Positions 49,332 through 58,702 of a DNA stretch of 64,000 nt are shown piece after piece. Under the pieces are notes generated by a model. That model saw nothing but the letters and a program-made list of their open reading frames with translations, did not search any database and was not told where the DNA came from. The position numbers were made by a program, and so were the translations under genes. The stretch is from the NCBI GenBank assembly GCA_965230185.1, contig OZ245995.1, forward strand, positions 372,001 to 436,000, written 5' to 3'. The stretch's first letter is position 1; the number at the start of each line of letters is the position of its first letter. The DNA comes from Motiliproteus sp965230185 (GTDB lineage: Bacteria > Pseudomonadota > Gammaproteobacteria > Pseudomonadales > Balneatricaceae).

Positions 49332-50369
49332 TCAGTTGTTGGAGTGCAGCTCTTCGTTCAGCTGGATCGCCGATTTGTTGGTCTTGACCTCGATACGTCC
49401 ATTCTGGGAGTTGCGACGGAACAGCAGATCGGTCTTACCGGCCAGAGCGCCGGCCTTGACCACTTCCACTTCCTTGTTCTGATCGTCCAGAACCACCACC
49501 TTGGAACCGCCGGTCACGTACAGACCTGCTTCAACGGTGCAACGGTCACCCAGTGGGATACCGAGACCGGCGTTGGCGCCGATCAGGCAGCCTTCGCCAA
49601 CGGAGATAACCACGTTGTTGCCGCCGGACAGGGTGCCCATGGTGGAGCAGCCGCCGCCGAGGTCGGAGCCTTCGCCAACCACAACGCCGGCAGAGATGCG
49701 GCCTTCGACCATGCTGGTGCCCAGGGTGCCGGCGTTAAAGTTAACGAAGCCCTCATGCATGATGGTGGTTCCTTCACCCAGGTGAGCACCCAGACGAACC
49801 CGTGACGTGGCGGCGATGCGGGTGCCGGCGGGCACTGTGTAGTTGGCCATTTTCGGGAATTTATCCACAGACTGAACGTCCAGTACTCTGCCGGCAGCGC
49901 GGGCCGCCAGCTGGCGTTGCGGCAGATCTTCCAGCGCGATGGCGCCTTCGCTGGTCCAGGCAACATTGGGCAGCAGTCCGAACATGCCGTCCAGGCTGGT
50001 GCCGTGAGGCTTGATGATTCGCTGGGAGATCAGCTGCAGCTTCAGATAGACTTCGGGGGTGGAAGCCGGCTTGTCGTCGTCCCGAAGAATGCAGAGTACC
50101 AGTGGCTGTTCGGTACCTTTCAGGGTCTCGACGATGGCCAGCTGATCTTCAGCATTAACGGAGGCGAATGCGGCGGCAAGCGCATCCAGTTGATCGGCAT
50201 TAATATCGATGGCCTGGTTGCCGCCCTCGTAACCGGTGGCGTCTGCCAGCGCTTTGATCAGGCTGTTGCAGGGCTCGAATACCGGCTTCGCGTAGAAAAC
50301 TTCCAGCCAGTCGCCTCTGGAAGATTTTGTGCCGATACCCAGACCGAGACTGAAGTTATTACCACTCAT
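49332..50369 (-). CDS. dapD: Tetrahydrodipicolinate N-succinyltransferase DapD
   Basis: A 345-residue enzyme of the long DapD type (with an N-terminal DapD domain as in Pseudomonas). The C-terminal left-handed beta-helix shows hexapeptide repeats (ARLGAHLGEGTTIMHEGFVNFNAG, GRISAGVVVGEGSDLGGGCSTMGTLSGG, ISVGEGCLIGANAGLGIPLG). It transfers succinyl from succinyl-CoA in the lysine/DAP pathway. The start at 50369 (MSGNNFSLGLG) has GGAGA upstream; the longer frame adds 11 residues without support. Followed by yffB and dapC, which make a functional block with it. Confidence 0.95.
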   Translation of the reverse strand: MSGNNFSLGLGIGTKSSRGDWLEVFYAKPVFEPCNSLIKALADATGYEGGNQAIDINADQLDALAAAFASVNAEDQLAIVETLKGTEQPLVLCILRDDDKPASTPEVYLKLQLISQRIIKPHGTSLDGMFGLLPNVAWTSEGAIALEDLPQRQLAARAAGRVLDVQSVDKFPKMANYTVPAGTRIAATSRVRLGAHLGEGTTIMHEGFVNFNAGTLGTSMVEGRISAGVVVGEGSDLGGGCSTMGTLSGGNNVVISVGEGCLIGANAGLGIPLGDRCTVEAGLYVTGGSKVVVLDDQNKEVEVVKAGALAGKTDLLFRRNSQNGRIEVKTNKSAIQLNEELHSNN

Positions 50370-50491
50370 GAATCTATTCTCCGATTGTTCGTTGTCTTCC
50401 ACCCCGCGGTGGAAAAATCGCTGTTGTTCAGATATTCAAAGCCCTGCCGACACTGCTGCTCTGGCAGCAGGTCGAATAAAAGACTATGGGG

Positions 50492-50848
50492 TCAGTCTGC
50501 CTGTTTTTCAAACAGCTGGCTGTAATCCGCTACTGAAAAGCCCAGTTTTCGCCGGTTGCCCAGATCCAGCAGCGGCCGTTTGATCATCGCCGGATGCTCC
50601 AGCATCAGGGCGACGGCGCTGTCCCGTTCGATACCTTCCTTCTGAGTCTCCGGTAGCTGGCGCCAGGTGGTACCGCGACGATTGAGCAGTGCTTCCCAGC
50701 CCAGCTCGTCGGCCCAGCGGTTAAGCTGCGCGGCTTCCAGGCCATCCTTTCGATAGTCGTGAAAGCGATAGTCGATACCTTCGGCCTGCAACCATTTACG
50801 CGCCTTGCGAATAGTATCGCAGTTACTGATGCCGTAGAGAGTGATCAT
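50492..50848 (-). CDS. ArsC/Spx family protein YffB
   Basis: A 118-residue thioredoxin-like protein of the ArsC/Spx group: ITLYGISNCDTIRKARKWLQAEGIDYRFHDYRKDGL, then NRRGTTWRQLPE and MLEHPAMIKRPLLDLG. The CxxxR-type N-terminus is typical of YffB, encoded between dapC and dapD in many gammaproteobacteria. No arsenate reduction has been shown for the family; its role may be glutathione-dependent thiol chemistry. Confidence 0.88.
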   Translation of the reverse strand: MITLYGISNCDTIRKARKWLQAEGIDYRFHDYRKDGLEAAQLNRWADELGWEALLNRRGTTWRQLPETQKEGIERDSAVALMLEHPAMIKRPLLDLGNRRKLGFSVADYSQLFEKQAD

Positions 50849-50913
50849 GATATCCGGGTTACCTCTGTTAAAGCTGAAAGATCACGTCCATCCGGTCCGG
50901 TCCGGACCGATAT

Positions 50914-52116
50914 TTAAAGTGTGGCGACAAAGCGCCTGATACGTTCCGCGGCCTCGATACACTCCTCAAGCGGGGCCACCAGCGCCATTCGCACCCGATT
51001 GGCGCCCGGGTTGATGCCCTGCTGCTCGCGGGACAGATAGGAGCCGGCCAGCACGGTGATGTGCTGCTGGCCGAACAGCTCGCGGGCAAAAGTCTCGTCA
51101 TCCACCGATGTCTCTGCCCACAGATAGAAGCCGGCATCAGGACGGCTGACGTTGAGCACCCCGTCGAGGCGCTCCAGCACGGCATCGAATTTGGCGCGGT
51201 AGAGATCGCGGTTGGCGATGACATGCTGCTCGTCATTCCAGGCATCGATACTGGCGTGCTGACTGTAGAGCGGCATGGCGCAGCCATGATAGGTGCGATA
51301 CAGCAGGAAGCGGGAGAGGATATCGGCGTCGCCGGCGACAAAGCCGGAGCGAAGTCCCGGCAGGTTGGAACGCTTCGACAGGCTGTGGAATATCAGGCAA
51401 CGGCGGTAGTCGTGACGGCCGAGACGGGCACAGGCTTCCAGCAGTCCGACCGGCGGTTGCTGTTCATCAAAATAGATCTCGGAGTAACACTCGTCTGCGG
51501 CAATCACAAAATCATACTGATCGGCCAGGGCAATCAGTTTCTGCAGCTGATCGATTCCGGTTACCGCGCCGGTCGGATTGCCTGGTGAGCAGATAAACAG
51601 CAGCTGGCAGCGCTGCCAGACTTCTGTGGGGACGGCATCGTAATCCGGCAGGAAGCTGTTTTCGGCGGTGCAGTTAAGAAACCATGGCTCGGCTCCTGCC
51701 AGGTAAGCCGCTCCCTCATAGATCTGATAGAACGGGTTGGGGCTGACCACCAGCGGGGTTTCTGCGGTGGTGCGGTCGATCACAGCCTGAGTTGCGGCGA
51801 ACAGTGCTTCCCGGGTTCCGTTGCAGGGCAGTACATTGGTTTCCGGATCGAGGCTGCCGGCATTCAGCTTAAAGCGCCGTTCAGCCCAGCCGGCAATGGC
51901 GCCGCGCAGCTCCGGCAGCCCTTTGGTGGTCGGGTAGCCACTGAGGCTGCTGAGCTGGTCGCTGAGGCGCTGGCGCACAAAGTCCGGAGCCGGGTGTTTA
52001 GGCTCGCCGATGGAGAGGGCGATATGGGCCAGATCTGCCGGCGGTGTAACCGCGGATTTCAGCCGGTTCAGTCGTTCAAAGGGATAGGGTTGCAGCTTAT
52101 TCAGATCCGGATTCAT
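50914..52116 (-). CDS. dapC: Succinyldiaminopimelate transaminase DapC
   Basis: A 400-residue fold-type I PLP aminotransferase. It has SIGEPKHPAP at the N-terminus, GYPTTKGLPELRGAIAGW, CSPGNPTGAV, the Asp-containing VIAADECYSEIYFD and the PLP lysine in SLSKRSNLPGLRSGF, and a C-terminal Arg in NRVRMALV. It interconverts N-succinyl-2-amino-6-oxopimelate and succinyl-DAP in lysine biosynthesis. Located between glnD and the yffB/dapD genes, with the same order in Pseudomonas. Confidence 0.92.
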   Translation of the reverse strand: MNPDLNKLQPYPFERLNRLKSAVTPPADLAHIALSIGEPKHPAPDFVRQRLSDQLSSLSGYPTTKGLPELRGAIAGWAERRFKLNAGSLDPETNVLPCNGTREALFAATQAVIDRTTAETPLVVSPNPFYQIYEGAAYLAGAEPWFLNCTAENSFLPDYDAVPTEVWQRCQLLFICSPGNPTGAVTGIDQLQKLIALADQYDFVIAADECYSEIYFDEQQPPVGLLEACARLGRHDYRRCLIFHSLSKRSNLPGLRSGFVAGDADILSRFLLYRTYHGCAMPLYSQHASIDAWNDEQHVIANRDLYRAKFDAVLERLDGVLNVSRPDAGFYLWAETSVDDETFARELFGQQHITVLAGSYLSREQQGINPGANRVRMALVAPLEECIEAAERIRRFVATL

Positions 52117-52233
52117 GAACGGTTCCTGGAATTATTGTTGTGACCTGCCGTCTTCGGAGTGTCGAAAAGTGCGCCGATTATAGTCGAGTCGGTGGTGGGG
52201 CCGCCAGCATCGGGCCCGCCCCCTGTATCGCCG

Positions 52234-54936
52234 TTACTTCAGTACCGCCTCCATCTGCCGGTCCAGCTCCTCGATAATCCGATTCTGCAGTCGCTCAGCC
52301 AGCGCCGGGTCGGTAATCGGCTGACCGTCGTGATCTGTGATAAAGAAGACGTCCTCGACCCGTTCGCCGACGTTGACGATCCGTGCTTTATTGAGGTGGA
52401 TCTGGCACTCCAGCATGACCTGACCAATACGCGCCAGCAATCCGGGGCGGTCGGAGGTGGTGACCTCCATGGTGGTCAGCTGGCGCTCCGGATCGGTGCT
52501 CAGCACTACTTCGGTGGGCATGGCAAACAGCTTCAGCTGGCGGGGCACCCGACGTTGCACGATATCCTTATAGTCGGCGGGATCGTCGAGTTCGTCTACC
52601 AGGGTGTTCTTGATGCGGAGGATATAGTCGGGGTTGTCGCCGATGGGCTGATTGTTTTCGTCCAGCACAATAAAGGTGTTGTAGCTGAAATCGTCGTCGT
52701 TGGTGATGATGCGGGCATCCTGGATGCTCAGGTTCAGCTGATCCAGAGCGGCAGCGGAGGCGGCAAACAGGCCTTCGTGGTCGCGCATAAAGATAAAGAT
52801 CTGGGTGGTGCCCTGGTAGAGCTTAGTGCTGGTGCCTTTAACCAGCACCAGTGGTTGCTCACGATCACTGTGGTTGAGAATCGCTTCGGTGTGCCAGGCG
52901 ATATCTTCAGCTTCTTCGCGAATAAAGTACTCGTCGCCCAGGGTGGCCCACAGACATTCTGCGCTGTAGTCGCTGATGCCGTTGTGCCGCAGCAGGTTCA
53001 GGGCTTCCTTCTGAACCTGTTCGACCCGATCATCCTTGTTCTGCGGATTCTCGAGACCGCGGCGCAGGACCCGCTTGGTTTCGCTGTAGAGCTGGCGCAT
53101 CAGCGAAGCGCGCCAGTTGTTCCAGAGGGTGTTGTTGGTGGCGCAGATATCCGCCACGGTAAGGGCGTAGAGGTAATCGAGATGAATGCCGTCGCGCACC
53201 TGCATGGCGAACTGGTGGATAACCTCCGGATCGGTGATGTCCTTGCGCTGGGCGGTCATCGACATCAGCAGATGGTTCTCCACCAGCCAGCCCACCAGGT
53301 GGGTGTCCCATTTGCCAAGATGATGACGCTCGCAGAAAGCCCGGGCATCGACGCCACCCAGTTCCGAATGATCACCGCCGCGGCCCTTGGCGATATCATG
53401 ATAGAGGCCGGCAATATAAAGCAGGGCGACCTTGGGAATCTTACGTACCACCCGGTTGGCTACCGGGAATTTCTCCTGCTGGTCACTGTGACGGAATCGG
53501 CGCATGTTGGTAATGACCTTGAGGGTATGGGCGTCCACCGTATAGATATGAAACAGGTCATGCTGCATCTGACCGACTATTTTGCCGAACTCCGGCAGGT
53601 AGCGGCCGAGGATGCCGTAGCGATTCATTCGCTTCAGCTCGGTGGTGACGCCATCCTGAGAACGCAGCAGTTCCATAAACAGTGACGTGTTACGGATGTC
53701 GTTGCGGAAACTGTCGTCGATCAGGTGGCGATGAACTCGCAGCAGCCGCATGGTGGAAGCGCGGACCCCTTCCAGTTCCGGGTTCTGGGCCAGCAACACG
53801 AACAGTTCCATCATCGCGAACGGCGATTTTTCGAACACCTCGTCGCTGGTTACTTCGATGTGACTGGCTCGAATCTGAAAGCGGTTATTGAGTGGCTTTA
53901 CGTTCTCTTCCTGTTCTATGTCGAGAATCGCTTCTTCGAAATGCTGCAGCAGCATATCGTTGAACTCGGCCAGCGACATGGCGATACGGTAGTACTTGCT
54001 CATAAACTGCTCGACGGCCAGGGCACCGTCAGTGTCTTCGTAGCCGAAGAACTCCGCCAGGGTACGCTGGTGATCGAACAGCAGCCGGTTCTCACAGCGG
54101 TCGGTAAGCATATGCAGGGCGTAACGAATACTCCAGAGGTAGAGCTCACCCTTGTCGAGGGCGATCAGTTCGCTCTCGGTCAGAAAACCCTGGTCGACCA
54201 GGTCGCGGACGAACGTGGTGCCGAAATGTCGCTTGGCTACCCAGCCGACGGTCTGGATATCACGCAGGCCACCGGCGGAGTCCTTGATATTGGGTTCGAG
54301 GTTGTATTCGGTATCGTTGGTGCGGTGGTGACGCTGCTTCTGTTCGGCGACCTTGGCCTTGTAAAACTCCTTGCTGGACCAGGCGTCGTCGGCGGTCACC
54401 CGGGCATACATCTTTTCACGCAGGCTGTCATCGCCCACCAGGGTGCGGGACTCGATCAGATTGGTGGCGACGGTGATATCCTTGCGGGCCTCTTCGAAAC
54501 ACTGTTCGATGGTGCGGACACTGCTGCCGACATCGAGGCTGATATCCCAGAGAAAGGTGATAAAGCCTTCGATACTGTCGCGGTACTGTTCCGGATCGCC
54601 CTCTTTCAGCAGGATCATCAGGTCGATATCGGAGTGGGGGTGAAGTTCGCCACGGCCGTAGCCGCCAACCGCAATCAGGCTGACACGGTCGTCGGCCGGC
54701 CACTGATAACAGGCCCAGGCCCGTCGCAGCAGCTGATCCAGCATCCAGGCGCGGCCATAGATCAGGGTGCGGATATCGACCCCTTCCCGGAAGCGGCGGT
54801 CCAGCTCCTGCTGACCCTGGCGCAGGGCCGCCTTAAAAACGGTGAGAAACGACGAATCGTCCTGAAGCGCCTGCTCAAAAGCTTCCGGATCGAACAGGCC
54901 CGGGTCCGCCGAGAAGTTGGTGAGGATGTCGGTCAT
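52234..54936 (-). CDS. glnD: PII uridylyltransferase/uridylyl-removing enzyme GlnD
   Basis: A 900-residue bifunctional nitrogen sensor. The nucleotidyltransferase domain contains GGYGRGELHPHSDIDLMIL; a helical linker and HD hydrolase domain follow with HDIAKGRGGDHSELGG; two ACT domains close the protein (about 700-780 and 815-890, the second with VTTSDRPGLLARIGQVM). It uridylylates PII proteins when glutamine is low and removes the group when it is high, so setting NtrB/NtrC activity. That links it to the sigma-54 promoters before nasA and nirB. Downstream of map, upstream of dapC. Confidence 0.96.
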   Translation of the reverse strand: MTDILTNFSADPGLFDPEAFEQALQDDSSFLTVFKAALRQGQQELDRRFREGVDIRTLIYGRAWMLDQLLRRAWACYQWPADDRVSLIAVGGYGRGELHPHSDIDLMILLKEGDPEQYRDSIEGFITFLWDISLDVGSSVRTIEQCFEEARKDITVATNLIESRTLVGDDSLREKMYARVTADDAWSSKEFYKAKVAEQKQRHHRTNDTEYNLEPNIKDSAGGLRDIQTVGWVAKRHFGTTFVRDLVDQGFLTESELIALDKGELYLWSIRYALHMLTDRCENRLLFDHQRTLAEFFGYEDTDGALAVEQFMSKYYRIAMSLAEFNDMLLQHFEEAILDIEQEENVKPLNNRFQIRASHIEVTSDEVFEKSPFAMMELFVLLAQNPELEGVRASTMRLLRVHRHLIDDSFRNDIRNTSLFMELLRSQDGVTTELKRMNRYGILGRYLPEFGKIVGQMQHDLFHIYTVDAHTLKVITNMRRFRHSDQQEKFPVANRVVRKIPKVALLYIAGLYHDIAKGRGGDHSELGGVDARAFCERHHLGKWDTHLVGWLVENHLLMSMTAQRKDITDPEVIHQFAMQVRDGIHLDYLYALTVADICATNNTLWNNWRASLMRQLYSETKRVLRRGLENPQNKDDRVEQVQKEALNLLRHNGISDYSAECLWATLGDEYFIREEAEDIAWHTEAILNHSDREQPLVLVKGTSTKLYQGTTQIFIFMRDHEGLFAASAAALDQLNLSIQDARIITNDDDFSYNTFIVLDENNQPIGDNPDYILRIKNTLVDELDDPADYKDIVQRRVPRQLKLFAMPTEVVLSTDPERQLTTMEVTTSDRPGLLARIGQVMLECQIHLNKARIVNVGERVEDVFFITDHDGQPITDPALAERLQNRIIEELDRQMEAVLK

Positions 54937-55060
54937 AGTTTCTCCGTCAGCGGCTGGCGGTTGTCGCGGAGGCTGTCGCAGCGCCGGATCGTCCGGAGAT
55001 CGGGAAACCGGACGGCCTGATGGCTTCCGGTTACGACACCCTCTCGGTTTCAGGGGTAAA

Positions 55061-55837
55061 TCAGAGCAGGTCCTGTTCTTCGCCGCGCAGAGTCAGGATC
55101 TCGCAGCCGTCTTCGGTGACCAGCAGAGTGTGTTCCCACTGGGCTGACAGGCGCTTGTCGGCGGTTTCCACGGTCCAGCCATCCTTCTTGGACAGCTTGG
55201 TGTGACGTTTGCCCGCATTAATCATTGGCTCGATGGTAAAACACATGCCCGGCTGCAGGGCTACCCCGGTGCCCTTCTTACCGTAATGCAGTACCTGCGG
55301 CTCCTCGTGAAATTCACTGCCGATACCGTGGCCGCAGTATTCACGGACCACTGAATAGTAGTTGCCTTCAGCATGCTTCTGGATCGCATGGCCGATATCA
55401 CCGAGCTGAACACCTGGCTTAACCATCTTAATACCAAGTACCAGGCACTGGCGGGCGATGTCGCACAGTCGGCTGGCGTGAGAAGCGACTTTGCCGACGC
55501 AGAACATCTTGCTGGTGTCGCCATGGTAGCCATCCTTGATGACGGTAATATCGACATTGATGATGTCGCCGTTTTTCAGTGGCTTGTCATTGGGGATGCC
55601 GTGGCAGACGACATGGTTAATGGAGGTGCAGATGGACTTGGGAAAACCGTGATAATTGAGCGGCGCCGGGATGGAGTCCTGTTCATTGACGATGTAATCG
55701 TGACAGATCTGGTTGAGTTCGTTGGTTGTCACGCCGGGCTGGATATGAGGTTCGATCATTTCCAGAACCTCTGCTGCCAGCCTTCCGGCAACGCGCATCT
55801 TTTCAATTTCTTCAGGGGTTTTGATTTTGACGGTCAT
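55061..55837 (-). CDS. map: Methionine aminopeptidase, type I
   Basis: A 258-residue enzyme: MTVKIKTPEEIEKMRVAGRLAAEVLEMIEPHIQPG, INHVVCHGIP (active-site His), DIINVDITVIKDGYHGDTSKMFCVG (two metal-binding Asp), GHGIGSEFHEEPQVLHYG (metal His) and FTIEPMIN (metal Glu). It removes the initiator methionine. It is divergent from rpsB, and leads the map-glnD-dapC-dapD group. Confidence 0.95.
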   Translation of the reverse strand: MTVKIKTPEEIEKMRVAGRLAAEVLEMIEPHIQPGVTTNELNQICHDYIVNEQDSIPAPLNYHGFPKSICTSINHVVCHGIPNDKPLKNGDIINVDITVIKDGYHGDTSKMFCVGKVASHASRLCDIARQCLVLGIKMVKPGVQLGDIGHAIQKHAEGNYYSVVREYCGHGIGSEFHEEPQVLHYGKKGTGVALQPGMCFTIEPMINAGKRHTKLSKKDGWTVETADKRLSAQWEHTLLVTEDGCEILTLRGEEQDLL

Positions 55838-55980
55838 AGATTAAGGCAGCTCAGGGTTCAAAGCAGCTGGCTGAAATCCGGTGCGGAAACCGTCAGCAGC
55901 GGCTTGTTACAGCAGGGTTTAAAGACAGGCAGTCATTGTACACGCCTGCTCGGAAACTGGAAGCTCAGAGAGCGAATCCC

Positions 55981-56009
55981 TTTATATCGGTGGCCGGTTA
56001 TGGTATAAA
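55981..56009 (+). promoter_or_regulatory. Possible promoter of rpsB
   Basis: TTTATA (55981-55986) and TATAAA (56004-56009) are separated by 17 bases. The -10 is good and the -35 weak. It lies about 60 bases before the leader structure. Confidence 0.35.
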
Positions 56010-56068
56010 GTCGCGCTCCCGAAATGCCGTGCCGGTTTTTCGGGGCTTAACTTTATCTTAACGTCGCA

Positions 56069-56123
56069 CATATACCGTCACATCAGCTTTGGGTGCCCTT
56101 CGGGGTGAGCGATGGGGTATATG
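56069..56123 (+). promoter_or_regulatory. Candidate S2 (rpsB) mRNA leader structure
   Basis: CATATACC (56069-56076) pairs perfectly with GGTATATG (56116-56123), closing a region that holds a GGGTGCCCTTCGGGGTG hairpin, directly before rpsB. Gammaproteobacterial rpsB leaders bind S2 protein to regulate the rpsB-tsf operon, and the location and layout agree. I cannot align it to the known motif from sequence alone. Confidence 0.5.
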
Positions 56124-56153
56124 GAGGCCTAACCCGATATTTAAGGAACATCT

Positions 56154-56885
56154 ATGTCCAGAGTATCTATGCGTGAGCTGCTGAAAGCCGGTGCTCACTT
56201 CGGTCACCAGACCCGTTACTGGAACCCGAAAATGGGTAAGTACATTTTCGGCGCTCGTAACAAAATTCATATCATCAACCTGGAGCACACCGTCCCTGCG
56301 CTGAATGGCGCTCTGGATGTGGTTCAGCGTCTGTCTGCCGGTAAGAACAAGATTCTGTTCGTCGGTACCAAGCGTGCTGCCAGCAAAGTGATCCGTGAAG
56401 AAGCGAGCCGCGCAGGTATGCCTTACGTCAACCACCGCTGGCTGGGTGGTATGCTGACCAACTACAAGACTATCCGTGCGTCCATCAAGCGTTACCGCGA
56501 TCTGGAAAAGCAGTCTCAGGACGGTACCTTTGACAAGCTGACCAAGAAAGAAGCGCTGATGAACACTCGTGAGATGGATAAGCTGGAACGCTCCATCGGC
56601 GGTATCAAGGATATGGGCGGCCTGCCCGACGCGCTGTTCGTTGTTGACGTCGATCATGAGCGTATCGCCATCAACGAAGCGAACAAGTTGGGTATCCCTG
56701 TTATCGGTATCGTTGATACCAACAGCAACCCGGACGGCATCGACTACGTTATCCCCGGTAACGACGATGCGCTGCGCGCTATTCAGATCTACGTTAAAGC
56801 CGTTGCTGATTCCTGCCTGGAAGGTTCCAGTGCCGATCAGAGCGAGTTCGTAGAAGTTGAAGAGCAGGCGGAAGCTGCTGAATAA
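56154..56885 (+). CDS. rpsB: 30S ribosomal protein S2
   Basis: A 243-residue ribosomal protein: MSRVSMRELLKAGAHFGHQTRYWNPKMGKYIFGARNKIHIINLEHT, then GTKRAASKVIREEA and NHRWLGGMLTN, and an acidic tail. All S2 signatures are present and the length is standard. It is first in the rpsB-tsf operon, preceded by a probable autoregulatory leader and AAGGA as ribosome site, and separated from tsf by a terminator-like hairpin. Confidence 0.97.
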   Translation: MSRVSMRELLKAGAHFGHQTRYWNPKMGKYIFGARNKIHIINLEHTVPALNGALDVVQRLSAGKNKILFVGTKRAASKVIREEASRAGMPYVNHRWLGGMLTNYKTIRASIKRYRDLEKQSQDGTFDKLTKKEALMNTREMDKLERSIGGIKDMGGLPDALFVVDVDHERIAINEANKLGIPVIGIVDTNSNPDGIDYVIPGNDDALRAIQIYVKAVADSCLEGSSADQSEFVEVEEQAEAAE

Positions 56886-56917
56886 GCGCCTTTCACGGCC
56901 TTTTAACAGGCTTCAGT

Positions 56918-56943
56918 AAGGGGAGCATCGCTCCCCTTTTTTT
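56918..56943 (+). terminator. Partial terminator between rpsB and tsf
   Basis: AAGGGGAGC (56918-56926) pairs perfectly with GCTCCCCTT (56930-56938), and T-runs follow to 56943. A read-through attenuator here would let S2 be made in excess of EF-Ts. Confidence 0.85.
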
Positions 56944-56977
56944 GAACGTTACAATTTGAATTCTGAGAGGAATCATC

Positions 56978-57838
56978 ATGGCAGCAAAAATCTCTGCTTC
57001 TATGGTTAAAGAACTGCGCGAGCGCACAAGTCTGGGCATGCTGGAGTGTAAAAAGGCTCTGGCTGAAGCTGACGGTGACATCGAGCTGGCGATCGAAAAC
57101 CTGCGTAAGTCCAGCGGCATGAAGGCTGCTAAGAAAGCCGGTCGTACCGCTGCTGACGGTGTGGTCGCTGTTAAAGTCGCTGACGACAGCAGCTACGGTG
57201 TTGTGGTTGAAGTTAATTCCGAAACTGACTTCGTTGCCCGCGATGAAGGCTTCCTGGGCTTTGTCGGTACCGTTGTTGATGCTGCGTTTGCCGCTAAGCA
57301 GACAGACGTTGCTGCGCTGATGGAAGGCGAGCTGGAAGAAGCCCGTCAGGCGCTGGTTCAGAAAATCGGCGAGAACATCGGCGTGCGTCGTATTGAGCTG
57401 GTTGAAGGTGCCAATATCGGCGCTTACGTTCACAGTAACAACAAGATCGCGGTGCTGGTCGCTCTGACCGGTGGTGAAAACGAAGTGGCTAAGGACGTGG
57501 CTATGCATGCCGCTGCCGTAAACCCTCGTGTCGCTAAGCCGGAAGATATGCCGGAAGAAGTGCTGACCAAGGAGAAAGAAATTATCCTGGCGCAGCCTGA
57601 CATGGCCGGTAAGCCTGCCGAAATCGCCGAGAAGATGGTTGGCGGTCGTATCAAGAAGTTCCTGGCTGAAAACTCCCTGGTTGAGCAGGCGTTCGTTAAG
57701 AACCCTGAAATCAAGGTTGGTCAGCTGATCAAAGATGCCGGTGCCGACATCACAGCTTTCGTTCGCTTTGAAGTGGGTGAAGGTATCGAAGTTGAGAAAG
57801 TGGACTTCGCTGACGAAGTAGCCGCTGCACTGAAATAA
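56978..57838 (+). CDS. tsf: Elongation factor Ts
   Basis: A 286-residue protein with the conserved N-terminal TDVGVKDLR-like segment MVKELRERTSLGMLECKKALAEADGDIELAIENLRKSSGMKAAKKAGRTAADG, and the two core repeats with VEVNSETDFVARDEGFLGF and AMHAAAVNPRVAK. It exchanges GDP for GTP on EF-Tu. GAGAGGA is upstream of the start. Part of the rpsB-tsf unit. Confidence 0.97.
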   Translation: MAAKISASMVKELRERTSLGMLECKKALAEADGDIELAIENLRKSSGMKAAKKAGRTAADGVVAVKVADDSSYGVVVEVNSETDFVARDEGFLGFVGTVVDAAFAAKQTDVAALMEGELEEARQALVQKIGENIGVRRIELVEGANIGAYVHSNNKIAVLVALTGGENEVAKDVAMHAAAVNPRVAKPEDMPEEVLTKEKEIILAQPDMAGKPAEIAEKMVGGRIKKFLAENSLVEQAFVKNPEIKVGQLIKDAGADITAFVRFEVGEGIEVEKVDFADEVAAALK

Positions 57839-57946
57839 GTGCTTTTCTCTTTGTGCGAACTGGCTTGTCCTCAGGGGAAGCCAGCTCGTGCAACCCCCTG
57901 GGTCAAATGCTAAACTGCCAACCAAATTTTTCCGGGGAAGCAATCA

Positions 57947-58702
57947 GTGACTGACAAAAACAAGGCGCGTTACCAGCGCATTTTGTTGAAGCTTAGTGGT
58001 GAAGCCCTGATGGGCTCGGAGAGTTTCGGGATCGATCCGAAAGTTCTCGATCGAATGGCGCTGGAGATCGGCCAGCTGGTCGGTATCGGTGTTCAGGTCG
58101 GTATCGTTATCGGCGGTGGTAACCTGTTCCGTGGTGAGGCCCTCAGTAAAGCGGGCATGGACCGCGTTACCGGCGACCATATGGGGATGCTGGCGACCGT
58201 TATGAATGCGCTGGCGATGCGTGACGCTCTCGAGCGCAGCAATATCACGACACGGGTGATGTCTGCGATTTCAATGGTTGGCGTTGTTGATGACTACGAC
58301 CGCCGCCAGGCTATGCGTTATCTGAGCCAGGGCGATGTGGTTATATTCTCTGCCGGTACCGGCAACCCCTTCTTTACCACTGATTCCGCCGCCTGTCTGC
58401 GGGGTATTGAGGTGGAAGTGGATGTGGTGCTTAAGGCGACCAAAGTAGACGGCGTATATTCTGCCGACCCGATGAAGGATCCTGCCGCGACCAGGTATGA
58501 CCGGCTGAGCTATGACGAAGTGCTCGAGAAGCAGCTGGGTGTGATGGATCTGACCGCCATGTGCTTAACCCGTGATCATGATATGCCGGTTCGGGTTTTC
58601 AATATGAACAAGCCTGGTGCCCTGGTGACAGTGGTCCGCGGTGGTGATGAAGGTACACTGATCGATACCGGGGTATCAGAAGGAGAGAGCAGCAGTGATT
58701 AA
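57947..58702 (+). CDS. pyrH: UMP kinase
   Basis: A 251-residue hexameric nucleoside monophosphate kinase of the amino acid kinase fold. It shows ILLKLSGEALMGSESFGIDP, VGIVIGGGNLFRGEAL, DHMGMLATVMNALAMRDALE, GTGNPFFTTDSAACLRG and ADPMKDPAATRYDRLSY. It makes UDP for RNA and cell-wall precursors. The start is a GTG with GGGGAAGC upstream. It overlaps frr by 8 bp at the 3' end. Confidence 0.97.
   Translation: MTDKNKARYQRILLKLSGEALMGSESFGIDPKVLDRMALEIGQLVGIGVQVGIVIGGGNLFRGEALSKAGMDRVTGDHMGMLATVMNALAMRDALERSNITTRVMSAISMVGVVDDYDRRQAMRYLSQGDVVIFSAGTGNPFFTTDSAACLRGIEVEVDVVLKATKVDGVYSADPMKDPAATRYDRLSYDEVLEKQLGVMDLTAMCLTRDHDMPVRVFNMNKPGALVTVVRGGDEGTLIDTGVSEGESSSD

Noticed and set aside
52159..53685. 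Long plus-strand frames opposite glnD
   Set aside because: glnD has intact nucleotidyltransferase, HD and ACT motifs. The antisense frames show no family pattern.
57850..57895. Terminator after tsf
   Set aside because: CTGGCTT/AAGCCAG can pair, but the loop is long and no T-run follows; read-through to pyrH is as likely.
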